From contig JAFGKO010000068.1 of assembly GCA_016928525.1 (NCBI GenBank), positions 1-28,503 of the forward strand: a stretch of 28,503 nt of DNA, written 5' to 3'. This stretch comes from Anaerolineales bacterium. Lineage in GTDB: Bacteria > Chloroflexota > Anaerolineae > Anaerolineales > Villigracilaceae. This document shows, piece by piece, positions 15,631 to 22,832 of the stretch (positions within the stretch are counted from its first letter, which is position 1; each line of letters starts with the position of its first letter). The notes below the pieces were generated by a model, which did no database searches, had not been told where the DNA came from, and was given only the letters and a program-made list of their open reading frames with translations. The translations under genes were made by a program, and so were the position numbers.

Positions 15631-15702
15631 ATGAGCCGCGAATCAGCCAGTCAAGTCATCAGCCTGAAGCTGGATGAGGTGACGGACGAATTTATTTGGT
15701 AA
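15631..15702 (+). pseudogene. Relic of the smc 3' end (24 codons including stop)
   Basis: This stretch aligns without gaps to smc 14872-14940 over 69 nt with 10 mismatches (59/69 by my count). Seven of the ten changes are synonymous and the three amino-acid changes are G to S, D to E and G to W. The reading frame is intact from ATG to TAA and is preceded by AAGGGG, so a 23-residue peptide could even be made. It differs from the functional copy in its last codons (TGG TAA against GGG CGG ACG TAG). It most likely represents a former or foreign smc terminus displaced when the toxin-antitoxin cassette arrived. Confidence 0.85.
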
Positions 15703-15716
15703 TTGTTGAAAACGTC

Positions 15717-15763
15717 CCGAAGGTTTCCGCCAGGCACTCAAATTTCTTGCATAAAACCTTCGG
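15717..15763. repeat. Inverted repeat, possible terminator of the vapBC unit
   Basis: CCGAAGGTTT (15717-15726) and AAACCTTCGG (15754-15763) are perfect 10-bp inverted copies with 27 nt between them. The loop is long for an intrinsic terminator and no clean T tract follows. The palindrome is in the style of other dispersed repeats in this window. The rest of the gap to 15865 shows no gene. Confidence 0.5.
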
Positions 15764-15865
15764 AACGGTGCTTGGATATAACGGGATTTTAAACCCGGAA
15801 AACCAAAATGAGAAATTCGCATAAAATTAGGCAATACCAATAATGAAGCTGCATTGAGGTGAACG

Positions 15866-16435
15866 ATGACTGAGCCAAACTTAAGAGAGAACTTATCCGA
15901 ACTAAGCTGGGTCGCAAAACTGCCCTTAGTACGTGACCCGGTATTCGTTCGCCAGATGTCACTGGTGTTCCTGATTCCGCTGATTGTTTTAGGGTTGATT
16001 TTGATGGTGATCGAATGGCCGCCGGATATGCAGCGCCTGGGGATGATCGCGAAGATCGTGCTGCTGACGGGTGCAGTAATGCTGGTATTGTACCTGTTCG
16101 TCATCTTCGGGGTGCTGCGCGGTCGTCAGGAAATCCGCTTCACGTTGGATGAGAAGGGCGTCCGCGAACAGACCGCCGGTCCGCTGAAATACATGAACAT
16201 CGTCAAGTTGTTGCTGGTGCTTTCCGGGAAACCAACCTATGCCGCGATCGGACTAATGGCGCAAGGGCCGAAGTCCGAGCGTATCACCTGGAAGCGGGTC
16301 CAAAAGGTCGTGCCTGATCCGCAGGCGATGACAATCATCCTGCGTAAAGACCGCACCGATTTGATGGTGCTGTATTGCACGGAAGAAAATTATGCACAGG
16401 TATTGGCCTGGGCCCAGTCCCACGCGGGAGGCTGA
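15866..16435 (+). CDS. Two-helix membrane protein of unknown function
   Basis: This 189-residue protein starts behind GAGGTGA. Two strongly hydrophobic segments lie at about residues 31-51 and 61-84 (FLIPLIVLGLILMVIEW and IVLLTGAVMLVLYLFVIFGV). A soluble part follows with a strand-rich pattern (QEIRFTLDEKGVREQTAG, SERITWKRVQKVVPDPQAMT, IILRKDRTDLMVLYC). This arrangement resembles the YcxB-like/PH-like cytoplasmic domain found behind two TM helices in many small bacterial membrane proteins. No catalytic motif is seen. It stands alone between the toxin-antitoxin region and a bidirectional terminator. Confidence 0.75.
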   Translation: MTEPNLRENLSELSWVAKLPLVRDPVFVRQMSLVFLIPLIVLGLILMVIEWPPDMQRLGMIAKIVLLTGAVMLVLYLFVIFGVLRGRQEIRFTLDEKGVREQTAGPLKYMNIVKLLLVLSGKPTYAAIGLMAQGPKSERITWKRVQKVVPDPQAMTIILRKDRTDLMVLYCTEENYAQVLAWAQSHAGG

Positions 16436-16483
16436 CTTTCGTAGGGGAGTTGATAAACCCAACAAGCACAGAATTTATAAAAG

Positions 16484-16515
16484 ACCCTGACAGACTGCTG
16501 AGGCCCCGTCAGGGT
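16484..16515. terminator. Terminator between convergent membrane-protein genes
   Basis: ACCCTGAC (16484-16491) and GTCAGGGT (16508-16515) form an 8-bp stem with a 16-nt loop. On the minus strand it is followed by CTTTTATAAATT and on the plus strand by a short T run. The position, after both the plus-strand gene and the minus-strand cluster, fits a shared terminator. Confidence 0.6.
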
Positions 16516-16559
16516 TTGTGTATATGCTTCGCCTTTCCAACCGCGGACGAACAAAGTCG

Positions 16560-16781
16560 CTACATATTCAGGTACTTCAACAACTCATAGACCAGCATCG
16601 CCGGCCAGACAATGGCCTTGAAGAAGCCCAGTACGCCGAGCCAAAATGTGGCGGCATATCCCAGGTAATAGACCAATGCGCCGATGAAGCCCAGTCCATA
16701 GACAGGCGCCGACGAAGCTCCTTTGTAGATCACTTTGGTTTTTTGCAGCTCTGGTTTAGTTGAATTCGTTTCGGTTGTCAT
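16560..16781 (-). CDS. Small conserved membrane protein (73 aa), unknown function
   Basis: The product is short: a polar N-terminus (MTTETNSTKPELQKT) and two hydrophobic helices, VYGLGFIGALVYYLGYAATF and GVLGFFKAIVWPAMLVYELL. The pattern 'YGLGFIGALVYY...FWxGVLGxxKAIVWPAxLVY' is familiar to me from small conserved bacterial membrane proteins with no assigned role. The ATG at 16781 was preferred because AAGGA precedes it. A GTG at 16847 that overlaps the upstream stop would add 22 poorly conserved-looking residues. It is the last gene of a four-gene minus-strand run of membrane proteins. Confidence 0.75.
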   Translation of the reverse strand: MTTETNSTKPELQKTKVIYKGASSAPVYGLGFIGALVYYLGYAATFWLGVLGFFKAIVWPAMLVYELLKYLNM

Positions 16782-16843
16782 TTCGATTTCCTTTCGATTG
16801 TTCTTTCCATCATTACTATATACGTTGCTCGAAATGATCCGTT

Positions 16844-17419
16844 TCACAAATCAGCCTTGATGTGATCAAGGGAGAAAAAGCGTGGTACTTCACGCCTATA
16901 CTCTTCAAATTCTTTTCCATACTGCGCTTGTAACCAGGGTTCCTCGGCAAGGGGGACCAGCGCCAGCGGAGGGAGCGCGGCCAGGGCTGTAATGAGCGTC
17001 AATGCTGAATTCGTCAACACAGCCCAACCGGCCAGCCCAAGCATGAAGCCCAGGTATTGCGGATTGCGGGAAAAGCGATAGGGTCCGCGCCGGATGAGCG
17101 CATCTGCTTCGCCGGACGTGCGGGCCAGACCTAGTGTGATGACTGCCCAGGCCGCCAAGATATTCCCGGCCAGCCAGACGGGCAGCCCGATAGCGAAACG
17201 TATCCAGAGGGAGATGAGGTAGCTGTTCCAATCCAGGATGCCAAGCAGGATCACGCCGAAAGCCGTAAGATTGAACAAGATCAGCATCAAAGTTTTGCCC
17301 CAGGCCTTCTGCTCATTTGGCGGCCAAATTCGCTGCTGAGGAACAAGGATGCTGAGGACCACGACCAGCGTGGTCAGAGTCTCTGTGGCGAGGGTTACAA
17401 GGAATATGAAAACACTCAT
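16844..17419 (-). CDS. Membrane methyltransferase of the isoprenylcysteine carboxyl methyltransferase (ICMT)-like family
   Basis: This 191-residue protein has about five hydrophobic segments. Near the C-terminus is the family signature RRGPYRFSRNPQYLGFML, which together with EEPWLQAQYGKEFEEYRREVPRFF forms the SAM-binding region of ICMT/PEMT-type membrane methyltransferases. Bacterial members methylate small or lipid-like molecules that are mostly unknown. The start used here overlaps the stop codon of the upstream gene as ATGA, so the two are translationally coupled. An ATG five codons earlier is possible. The substrate cannot be inferred. Confidence 0.85.
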   Translation of the reverse strand: MSVFIFLVTLATETLTTLVVVLSILVPQQRIWPPNEQKAWGKTLMLILFNLTAFGVILLGILDWNSYLISLWIRFAIGLPVWLAGNILAAWAVITLGLARTSGEADALIRRGPYRFSRNPQYLGFMLGLAGWAVLTNSALTLITALAALPPLALVPLAEEPWLQAQYGKEFEEYRREVPRFFSLDHIKADL

Positions 17420-18063
17420 GAAACGCGCTTCCAAGATCTCAGTAGTAAGATCAAACTGTAGATGCCGCTCGTGAACAGGATCGCATCCTCATAGACACCA
17501 TATCTGAGAATTTGGACGAATGGTGTGAATGGTATCGCACAAATGAGAAGCAATATGTAGATTACCCTATCCACCTGCGGCAATGCGGCTGTCAGCAAAA
17601 GCAAGCCGAATGCTGCCGTCGGACAGGGAAAGGTACCGGGGAAAATGAGCCTGGCAAGTGGGTGTCCAAATGCAATGCCGAACAAAGGGTAGCACAACAC
17701 CAATAGCATCAGGGTCAATGTTGCATATCTTTGCCATCCAACTGGAGGAGGAGAGAATTGCATCTTTTGCCTGATCAGATCGACAGCAAATGCCGCTGCT
17801 ACAAGGATGAAAATAGAACCGAAGACGTAGTTGCCATAGCTATCACCAGCCATATCTTTGGCAAGGATCAAAAACCATGCAATACCATTCCATGCGAATG
17901 CAGCTGAGAGATAAAGCTTCAAGAACGCGTCCAAAGGACGACAAGGTTTGATACATAGCCACCCTGTGAGCAGAATGGCTGCAAGATAGAAAACGATTTG
18001 AGTGGGCCAGATATGAGCACTATAGGCTTCTAAAATGCTCAACCATTCCTCTCTGGGTATCAT
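17416..18063 (-). CDS. DUF6064-like integral membrane protein
   Basis: This 215-residue protein has about seven hydrophobic helices and no recognisable catalytic motif. The N-terminal WPTQIVFYLAAILLTGW, the YPLFGIAFGHPLARLIFPGTFPCPTAAFGLLLL segment (read in parts) and the spacing of helices match my memory of the DUF6064 family, whose function is unknown. GGAGAC lies upstream of the ATG. It overlaps the downstream methyltransferase by 4 nt and follows the CPBP gene by 37 nt, so it belongs to the same operon. Confidence 0.72.
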   Translation of the reverse strand: MIPREEWLSILEAYSAHIWPTQIVFYLAAILLTGWLCIKPCRPLDAFLKLYLSAAFAWNGIAWFLILAKDMAGDSYGNYVFGSIFILVAAAFAVDLIRQKMQFSPPPVGWQRYATLTLMLLVLCYPLFGIAFGHPLARLIFPGTFPCPTAAFGLLLLTAALPQVDRVIYILLLICAIPFTPFVQILRYGVYEDAILFTSGIYSLILLLRSWKRVS

Positions 18064-18100
18064 TTTTTGTCTCCAGATTCAACCGGATCGTTAGGCCTTC

Positions 18101-18745
18101 TCACTCTGGCATCGGAAACTGCCCAGCAACGACCCAGATCAGGCTGTGCTGTAACATAGCCCACAGCACGGTTTTGTCGTGCTGCACCTGCCAGCCCCAG
18201 CCGATTCCGCACACGAACGGGACGAACATGACTACGATCACCGCCCAGATCGGCGCGCCCAGGAAGAGCGGCCCGATATGCCAGAGACCGAAGAGTAAGC
18301 AATGCAAGATCAGGGCGAGGCGTGGTTGGCGCTTGAATGCCATTAGAAACGCGGGAAGGAGCACCGCGCGGAAGAAAAGTTCCTGGGAGATGCCGCTGGC
18401 GGGAGCATACACCAGGGCGGCCAGCCAATTCCAACCCTGCCACCTGCCAAATGGCAGGACGACAGCAAGGGCAAGCAGGAATATGACTGCTAAGATAACA
18501 AGCCCTCTTCGAGATAAAGATGCTATTCGTAGAAATAGTTGTTCCCGTGTAAAGCCAGCGGCAATGAGAACAAAGACCCCTATAGCTCCAGGAACGAAGC
18601 CTGCTAGGGCAGAGCATGGTTCAGAAATATAACCTGTGACAAAGAGTGTCTGGAGGGCTGTATAACAAACCCACAATAGCACCACTGCGCCCATCGTAGT
18701 GGGATGGCTGATAAGCTTTTTTGAAGAAATCGGAGAACTGGACAT
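18101..18745 (-). CDS. CPBP (CAAX-protease/Abi) family membrane protein
   Basis: This protein of about 214 residues has several TM helices. The CPBP motif 1 appears as SQELFFRAVLLP (the usual form is EExxxR; here the first Glu is Gln), motif 2 as FGLWHIGPLF (FxxxH), and a later His as MLQHSLIW. Family members are intramembrane glutamic-type metal-independent proteases or protease-like proteins, some involved in self-immunity to bacteriocins. The ATG at 18745 was chosen because AAGAGGA lies 5 nt upstream. Longer starts (up to 18820) lie in what looks like the promoter region. It is first in the four-gene membrane cluster. Confidence 0.8.
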   Translation of the reverse strand: MSSSPISSKKLISHPTTMGAVVLLWVCYTALQTLFVTGYISEPCSALAGFVPGAIGVFVLIAAGFTREQLFLRIASLSRRGLVILAVIFLLALAVVLPFGRWQGWNWLAALVYAPASGISQELFFRAVLLPAFLMAFKRQPRLALILHCLLFGLWHIGPLFLGAPIWAVIVVMFVPFVCGIGWGWQVQHDKTVLWAMLQHSLIWVVAGQFPMPE

Positions 18746-18784
18746 ATACATCCTCTTGGGAAGCGAGGCGGAACGTACATAAAA

Positions 18785-18813
18785 ACTATACAATTTTCTC
18801 CCCTGGATGTCAT
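18785..18813 (-). promoter_or_regulatory. Promoter of the membrane-protein cluster
   Basis: On the minus strand ATGACA (18808-18813) and TATAGT (18785-18790) are 17 bp apart. Initiation near 18778 gives a short leader containing the ribosome site of the CPBP gene. Confidence 0.45.
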
Positions 18814-18836
18814 GTGTCAAAAATCACATCTAAAGC

Positions 18837-18866
18837 GAAACCGGGACGCAAACGCATCCCGGTTTC
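18837..18866 (-). terminator. Terminator downstream of the GltD-like gene
   Basis: GAAACCGGGA (18837-18846) and TCCCGGTTTC (18857-18866) form a perfect 10-bp stem with a 10-nt loop, about 33 nt after the stop codon of the minus-strand gene. The following T content is modest. Confidence 0.6.
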
Positions 18867-18898
18867 CAGACACCGCTGCCCTCAACGGTGGGGAATTG

Positions 18899-20341
18899 TT
18901 ATTTGCTTCTCAAATACGCGTCAATCGCTATGGCAGCCTTGCGCCCTCCGCGCATGGCGGTCACGACCAGGTCAGGGCCGGTCACGCAGTCGCCCGCGGA
19001 GAAGACGCCTGCGCGGCTGGTTGCGCCGGTTTCGGGGTCAATGGTCTTGATCAGGCCCCAGTTGTGGGTCTCCAGGTCGGGTGTGGTCTTGCCGAGGATC
19101 GGGTCAGGCCAGTATCCCAACGCCAGGATGGCCGTGTCACAGGCCACGCTGAAGTTGGAGTTTTCAACGGGCACCGGGCGGCGGCGGCCTTTCGCGTCTG
19201 GTTCGCCCAGTTTCATCTCGATGCATTCTACGGCGGCCAGGTGACCGTCTTCGCCTGCGATGAACTTCACCGGCTGGGTCAGGAAGCGATACTTGGCGCC
19301 TTCGTCTTTTGCCATCTGGCGGTCTTTCTTGCCGCCGGGCATTTCGTTTTCGGTGCGGCGGTACAGGCAGGTCACCTCTGCGGATCCCATGCGCAGCGCC
19401 GTGCGTAAGCAGTCAGAAGCGGTATCGCCGCCGCCGATGACCACCACCCGGCTTCCGACTTCGAGCGGTTCCCGCATATCAGGCGGGAGCAGGCTGGGAT
19501 CCACATTGCCGCGGATCAGGAAATCCGTGGCTTCGTACACGCCCGGTAGATCGGTCCCCGGCGTATCTTCCATCTTGGCGTCGATTTCCGAGCCCACACC
19601 GATGAAGATGGCATCGAACTTGTCCTTTTTGAACAGGTCGTCTATGGTCTTGTCTTTGCCGATGTAGGTATTGGGGACGAACTTGACCCCGGCGCGCTCG
19701 AACTCCTCCCATTTTTCTGCCCAAACATCTTTGGGAAGTTTGAAGTTGGGGATGCCATAGACCAGCAAGCCGCCGGGCGCAGGCTTGGACTCGAAAATAG
19801 TCACCTCGTGTCCCTTCTGGACCAAGATGTCTGCGCAGCCCAAACCGGCCGGACCCGCACCGATGACGGCCACTTTCTTACCGGTGGGTGTGCCAAGCGG
19901 GATGATACGCCCCTCCGTGCGGCGCTTGTAATCGACAGCAAAGGTTTCCAGCTCGCCGCATAAGACCGGTTCGTGGTGTTTGTTGAGCACACAGGAGCCC
20001 TGGCATAATACTTCGTGCGGGCAAACGCGACCGCAGATTTCGGGGAGAGAGCTGGTCTGGTGGTACAAATCGGCCGCATCGACGAATCGCCCTTGCTCGA
20101 TCAGCCACATGGCGGAGGGGATGTCATTGTGCACCGGGCAGGCCAGCATGCAGGGAGCCGGGTCCGGGCAATGGATGCAACGCACAGCCTGGACCATCGC
20201 TCGTTCGGGGGTGAATTCGATCACTACGCCATCGAAATCGCAGGTGCGTTCCTCGGGAGCGCGCAAATCGAGGTCGAAGAAAGGTTTGTTCACGCGTTCT
20301 TTGCGGTCGATGGCCAGGAACTCACTGGGTACAGCCTGCAT
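18899..20341 (-). CDS. gltD: GltD-type NAD(P)H-dependent oxidoreductase (glutamate synthase small subunit-like)
   Basis: This 480-residue flavoprotein passes electrons from NAD(P)H through FAD and FeS clusters. The N-terminal part binds two clusters: C55-X2-C58-X5-C64-X3-C68 (CIHCPDPAPCMLACP) and C103-X3-C107-X5-C113-X3-C117. The FAD-binding Rossmann motif is VIGAGPAGLG (161-166), with a second dinucleotide fold at VVVIGGGDTASDCLRTA (from about 299) and the C-terminal FAD contact GVFSAGDCVTGPDLVVTAMR. The length matches GltD. GGAGG lies 5 nt before the ATG at 20341. The TTG four codons earlier overlaps that site. It could supply electrons to the FMN-domain glutamate-synthase-like proteins at 1-2577, although it is not adjacent to them. 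Related enzymes work with other partners. Confidence 0.92.
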   Translation of the reverse strand: MQAVPSEFLAIDRKERVNKPFFDLDLRAPEERTCDFDGVVIEFTPERAMVQAVRCIHCPDPAPCMLACPVHNDIPSAMWLIEQGRFVDAADLYHQTSSLPEICGRVCPHEVLCQGSCVLNKHHEPVLCGELETFAVDYKRRTEGRIIPLGTPTGKKVAVIGAGPAGLGCADILVQKGHEVTIFESKPAPGGLLVYGIPNFKLPKDVWAEKWEEFERAGVKFVPNTYIGKDKTIDDLFKKDKFDAIFIGVGSEIDAKMEDTPGTDLPGVYEATDFLIRGNVDPSLLPPDMREPLEVGSRVVVIGGGDTASDCLRTALRMGSAEVTCLYRRTENEMPGGKKDRQMAKDEGAKYRFLTQPVKFIAGEDGHLAAVECIEMKLGEPDAKGRRRPVPVENSNFSVACDTAILALGYWPDPILGKTTPDLETHNWGLIKTIDPETGATSRAGVFSAGDCVTGPDLVVTAMRGGRKAAIAIDAYLRSK

Positions 20342-20423
20342 GCGGTCCTCCAATAAAGTATTGCTAAAGAAGAAAATCTTATTTCAGAGAAGTCCGAAAT
20401 TTGGGTATTTTTTCGAAAATGAT

Positions 20424-20449
20424 ATTATCAAGATAGTTATTGTGATAAT
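20424..20449. promoter_or_regulatory. Inverted repeat, possible operator upstream of the GltD-like gene
   Basis: ATTATCA (20424-20430) and TGATAAT (20443-20449) are perfect 7-bp inverted copies with a 12-nt spacer, in an AT-rich stretch about 80 bp before the GltD-like start. The symmetric form fits a dimeric regulator site. The spacer does not match the usual FNR or CRP sites, so no regulator is named. Confidence 0.35.
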
Positions 20450-20550
20450 ACCGAATCTTAATTGAGACAGGCAGGCTCGGATGTCACCAAAGTGGACGAC
20501 AAGTGTCACAATTTGAATAGTATAAAACTTGCTCGGTTCGCGAAAAGATA

Positions 20551-20596
20551 CCGAAAATAAGGGGGGCGTGCGTTCGCACGCCCCCCTTATTTTCGG
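20551..20596. repeat. Perfect 21-22 bp palindromic hairpin between divergent genes
   Basis: Arms at 20551-20572 and 20575-20596 are perfectly complementary (CCGAAAATAAGGGGGGCG... / ...CGCCCCCCTTATTTTCGG), with the A and T tracts lying inside the stem. It has the form of a very strong bidirectional terminator, yet it lies upstream of both neighbouring genes, which diverge. A hairpin with the same CCGAAAA...TTTTCGG ends is found at 28309-28357. It may insulate the two transcription units or be a dispersed element. Confidence 0.75.
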
Positions 20597-20654
20597 GCTT
20601 CTTCCATCAATTGGTGACTCCTGAATGTAAGATTCCTGTATAAAAATCGTACTG

Positions 20655-20663
20655 TGATATAAA
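20655..20663 (+). promoter_or_regulatory. Possible extended -10 of the export operon
   Basis: TGATATAAA (TGn plus TATAAA, 20658-20663) lies 62 bp before the ATG of the membrane-fusion protein. The -35 (TTCCTG, 19-bp spacing) is poor. Tentative. Confidence 0.35.
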
Positions 20664-20725
20664 TTTCCAAGCAGAGTAAGGTAAAATCACAAGTTGGCAG
20701 AGTGTTTTCTCTGGAGGTTAATTTC

Positions 20726-22018
20726 ATGATCGAGTTCATCAAGAAACGAAGAAAGATCATCATCCCGGTGGGGATTATCCTGGTAATTGTTGTGTTGTTT
20801 TTGGTCTTCCGCCCAGGCGCAGGGGAGCAGGTCGGGTTGTTCCAGATGGCAACCGTTGAGCGTGGCAATTTGACGGCGACGGTCGGGGCTACAGGAACCG
20901 TCCGTGCGCGGCAGACGGCCACATTGGTTTGGCAAACGACCGGAACGGTGGACGATGTCAATGTGCAGATTGGTGACCAGGCGCGGGCTGGAGATGTGCT
21001 CGCGTCCCTGTCTAAGACATCCTTGCCGCAGAACATCATCCTGGCCGAAGCGGAGTTGGTGTCCGCGCAACAGGCATTGGAAGAGTTGCTTGATTCGGAT
21101 ACCGCCCGCGCGCAAGCCTGGATCGCCCTGCGAGCTGCGGAAGATGCCTATGAAAAGGCTTATGATTATCGCAATTACCTGAACTACCCGATCAGAAAGA
21201 CGCGGGTGGATCTGGTGAAGCAGGTCACTCCTTATGGCGTGGTGGATGTGCCAAAGACCAAAACCTATAAAGTTGCAGCCACAGAAGAAGAAATCGCCAA
21301 GGCAGATGCTGATCTGGCCTTGAAGGAAGCCCAATACGAGGATGCTAAACGCACCTATGAACGCCTGGCAGACGGACCCAACAAGGATGACCTGGCGGGC
21401 GCGCAGGCGCGCGTAGATGCAGCCCAGGCCACGCTCAACCTGGCGCATCTGACCGCCCCCTTTGCTGGCACTGTTACCGAGGTCAATCCAATCCCCGGCG
21501 ACCGGGTTTCTGTCGGGACAATCGCTTTTCGCATAGACGACTTGAGCAGCCTGCTGGTGGATGTGGAGCTTTCGGAAGTCGATATCAACAGTGTGGCGGT
21601 TGGGCAGGCCGTGACTTTGTCATTTGATGCTATCTTGGGCAAGGAGTACCAGGGACAGGTGATCAAAGTTGCACAAGCAGGCACGGTGGTCGGCGGCGTG
21701 GTGAACTTTACAGTCACCGTGGAATTGACCGACGCGGATGAAATGGTCAAACCTGGCATGACGGCCGCGGTCAATATTGTGATCAAGGAAATCCTGGATG
21801 CGATGCTCGTACCCAACCGCGCTGTCCGCCTGGTGGATGGTGACCGCGTTGTTTTCGTGATGGGTGAAGAGGGAAAACCGGAAAAAGTAGAAATTCGCCT
21901 GGGATCTTCTTCCGATACCATGAGCGTGGTGGTCGGCGGTGATTTGCAGGAGGGCGACCAGATTATCTTGAATCCAACAGCCGACCTGACGGGTAGTGGA
22001 CCGCCCTTTGCGCAGTAA
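20726..22018 (+). CDS. HlyD/MacA-type membrane-fusion (periplasmic adaptor) protein
   Basis: This 430-residue protein starts at the ATG with GGAGG 8 nt upstream. A basic N-terminus (FIKKRRK) is followed by one TM helix at about 11-28. Then come a lipoyl-like half (VERGNLTATVGATGTVRARQ, VNVQIGDQARAGDVLASL), a helical hairpin (about 100-225, Ala/Glu/Lys-rich with QALEELLDS and ERLADGPNKDDL), the second lipoyl half (LTAPFAGTVTEVNPIPGDRV), a beta-barrel and a membrane-proximal domain. It should couple the ABC ATPase and permease encoded next in an export system of the MacAB type. If the organism has a single membrane, it would act outside the membrane without a TolC partner. Confidence 0.92.
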   Translation: MIEFIKKRRKIIIPVGIILVIVVLFLVFRPGAGEQVGLFQMATVERGNLTATVGATGTVRARQTATLVWQTTGTVDDVNVQIGDQARAGDVLASLSKTSLPQNIILAEAELVSAQQALEELLDSDTARAQAWIALRAAEDAYEKAYDYRNYLNYPIRKTRVDLVKQVTPYGVVDVPKTKTYKVAATEEEIAKADADLALKEAQYEDAKRTYERLADGPNKDDLAGAQARVDAAQATLNLAHLTAPFAGTVTEVNPIPGDRVSVGTIAFRIDDLSSLLVDVELSEVDINSVAVGQAVTLSFDAILGKEYQGQVIKVAQAGTVVGGVVNFTVTVELTDADEMVKPGMTAAVNIVIKEILDAMLVPNRAVRLVDGDRVVFVMGEEGKPEKVEIRLGSSSDTMSVVVGGDLQEGDQIILNPTADLTGSGPPFAQ

Positions 22019-22067
22019 TTCTCTTGTGAGAGTCGAAGTGAATTCTTTATGAAGTCTAGCAAACATT

Positions 22068-22832
22068 ATGGATAATGTAATCGAAGTACGCGATATCACG
22101 AAAGTATATAAAATGGGCGAGGTTGAGGTCCATGCCTTACGTGGTGTTTCTTTTAACATCGAACGGGGTGAGGTAGTTGCCATCATGGGGCCGTCGGGAT
22201 CGGGCAAATCGACCTTGATGAATATGATCGGCTGCCTGGACCGGCCCAGCGGAGGGGACTACTACCTGGATGGTGAACTGGTTTCCAGTCTGACGGATGA
22301 CCAGTTGGCTGTGATCCGCAATAAGAAAGTGGGCTTTGTTTTCCAGAGCTTCAACTTGCTTTCGCGCGTCTCGTCGCTGGCGAATGTGGAGCTACCTCTG
22401 CGTTATGCTGGTATAACCAACGGGAGGCGCGACCTCGCCAGGGCGGCTTTGGAGTCGGTTGGCCTGGGCGACCGGGTCACCCATCGCCCAACAGAACTTT
22501 CTGGCGGCCAGCAGCAGCGTGTAGCGGTCGCACGTGCGATTGTCAACAATCCCTCCATCATCATGGCGGACGAGCCGACCGGCAACCTGGATTCCAAGGT
22601 CGGCCAGGAAATCATGGACTTGCTGCTTTCGCTCAACAAAGAGCGCGGTACCACGCTTATCATCGTGACACACGATGCCAACGTTGCGGCGCAAACCGGA
22701 CGCGTAATCCGGCTAATCGATGGTTACCTGGATGAAGGATCAAATGGGAGCAAGCCCAAACCAAAACCTGCGCCAGCCAAGCGGAAGCGGGCCAAGGCGC
22801 TGAAAGAGACGGGGGAGGGGAGTGAGTCATGA
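22068..22832 (+). CDS. ABC transporter ATP-binding protein (MacB/LolD type)
   Basis: This 254-residue ATPase has Walker [10 protein letters not shown] (41-49), a Q-loop in [14 protein letters not shown], the signature LSGGQQQ (144-150), Walker [13 protein letters not shown] (164-175) and the H-loop [11 protein letters not shown]. The DEPTGNLD form and size are typical of the LolD/FtsE/MacB branch that powers FtsX-type permeases. The C-terminal tail is unusually basic ([15 protein letters not shown]). There is no clear Shine-Dalgarno before the ATG, so translation may depend on the upstream gene. It overlaps the permease gene by 4 nt (ATGA). Confidence 0.96.
   Translation: MDNVIEVRDITKVYKMGEVEVHALRGVSFNIERGEVVAIMGPSGSGKSTLMNMIGCLDRPSGGDYYLDGELVSSLTDDQLAVIRNKKVGFVFQSFNLLSRVSSLANVELPLRYAGITNGRRDLARAALESVGLGDRVTHRPTELSGGQQQRVAVARAIVNNPSIIMADEPTGNLDSKVGQEIMDLLLSLNKERGTTLIIVTHDANVAAQTGRVIRLIDGYLDEGSNGSKPKPKPAPAKRKRAKALKETGEGSES

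Noticed and set aside
15241..15702. Integron or insertion-sequence origin of the vapBC cassette
   Set aside because: No transposase, no terminal inverted repeats at the cassette borders and no attC-like site; only the smc 3' copies flank it.
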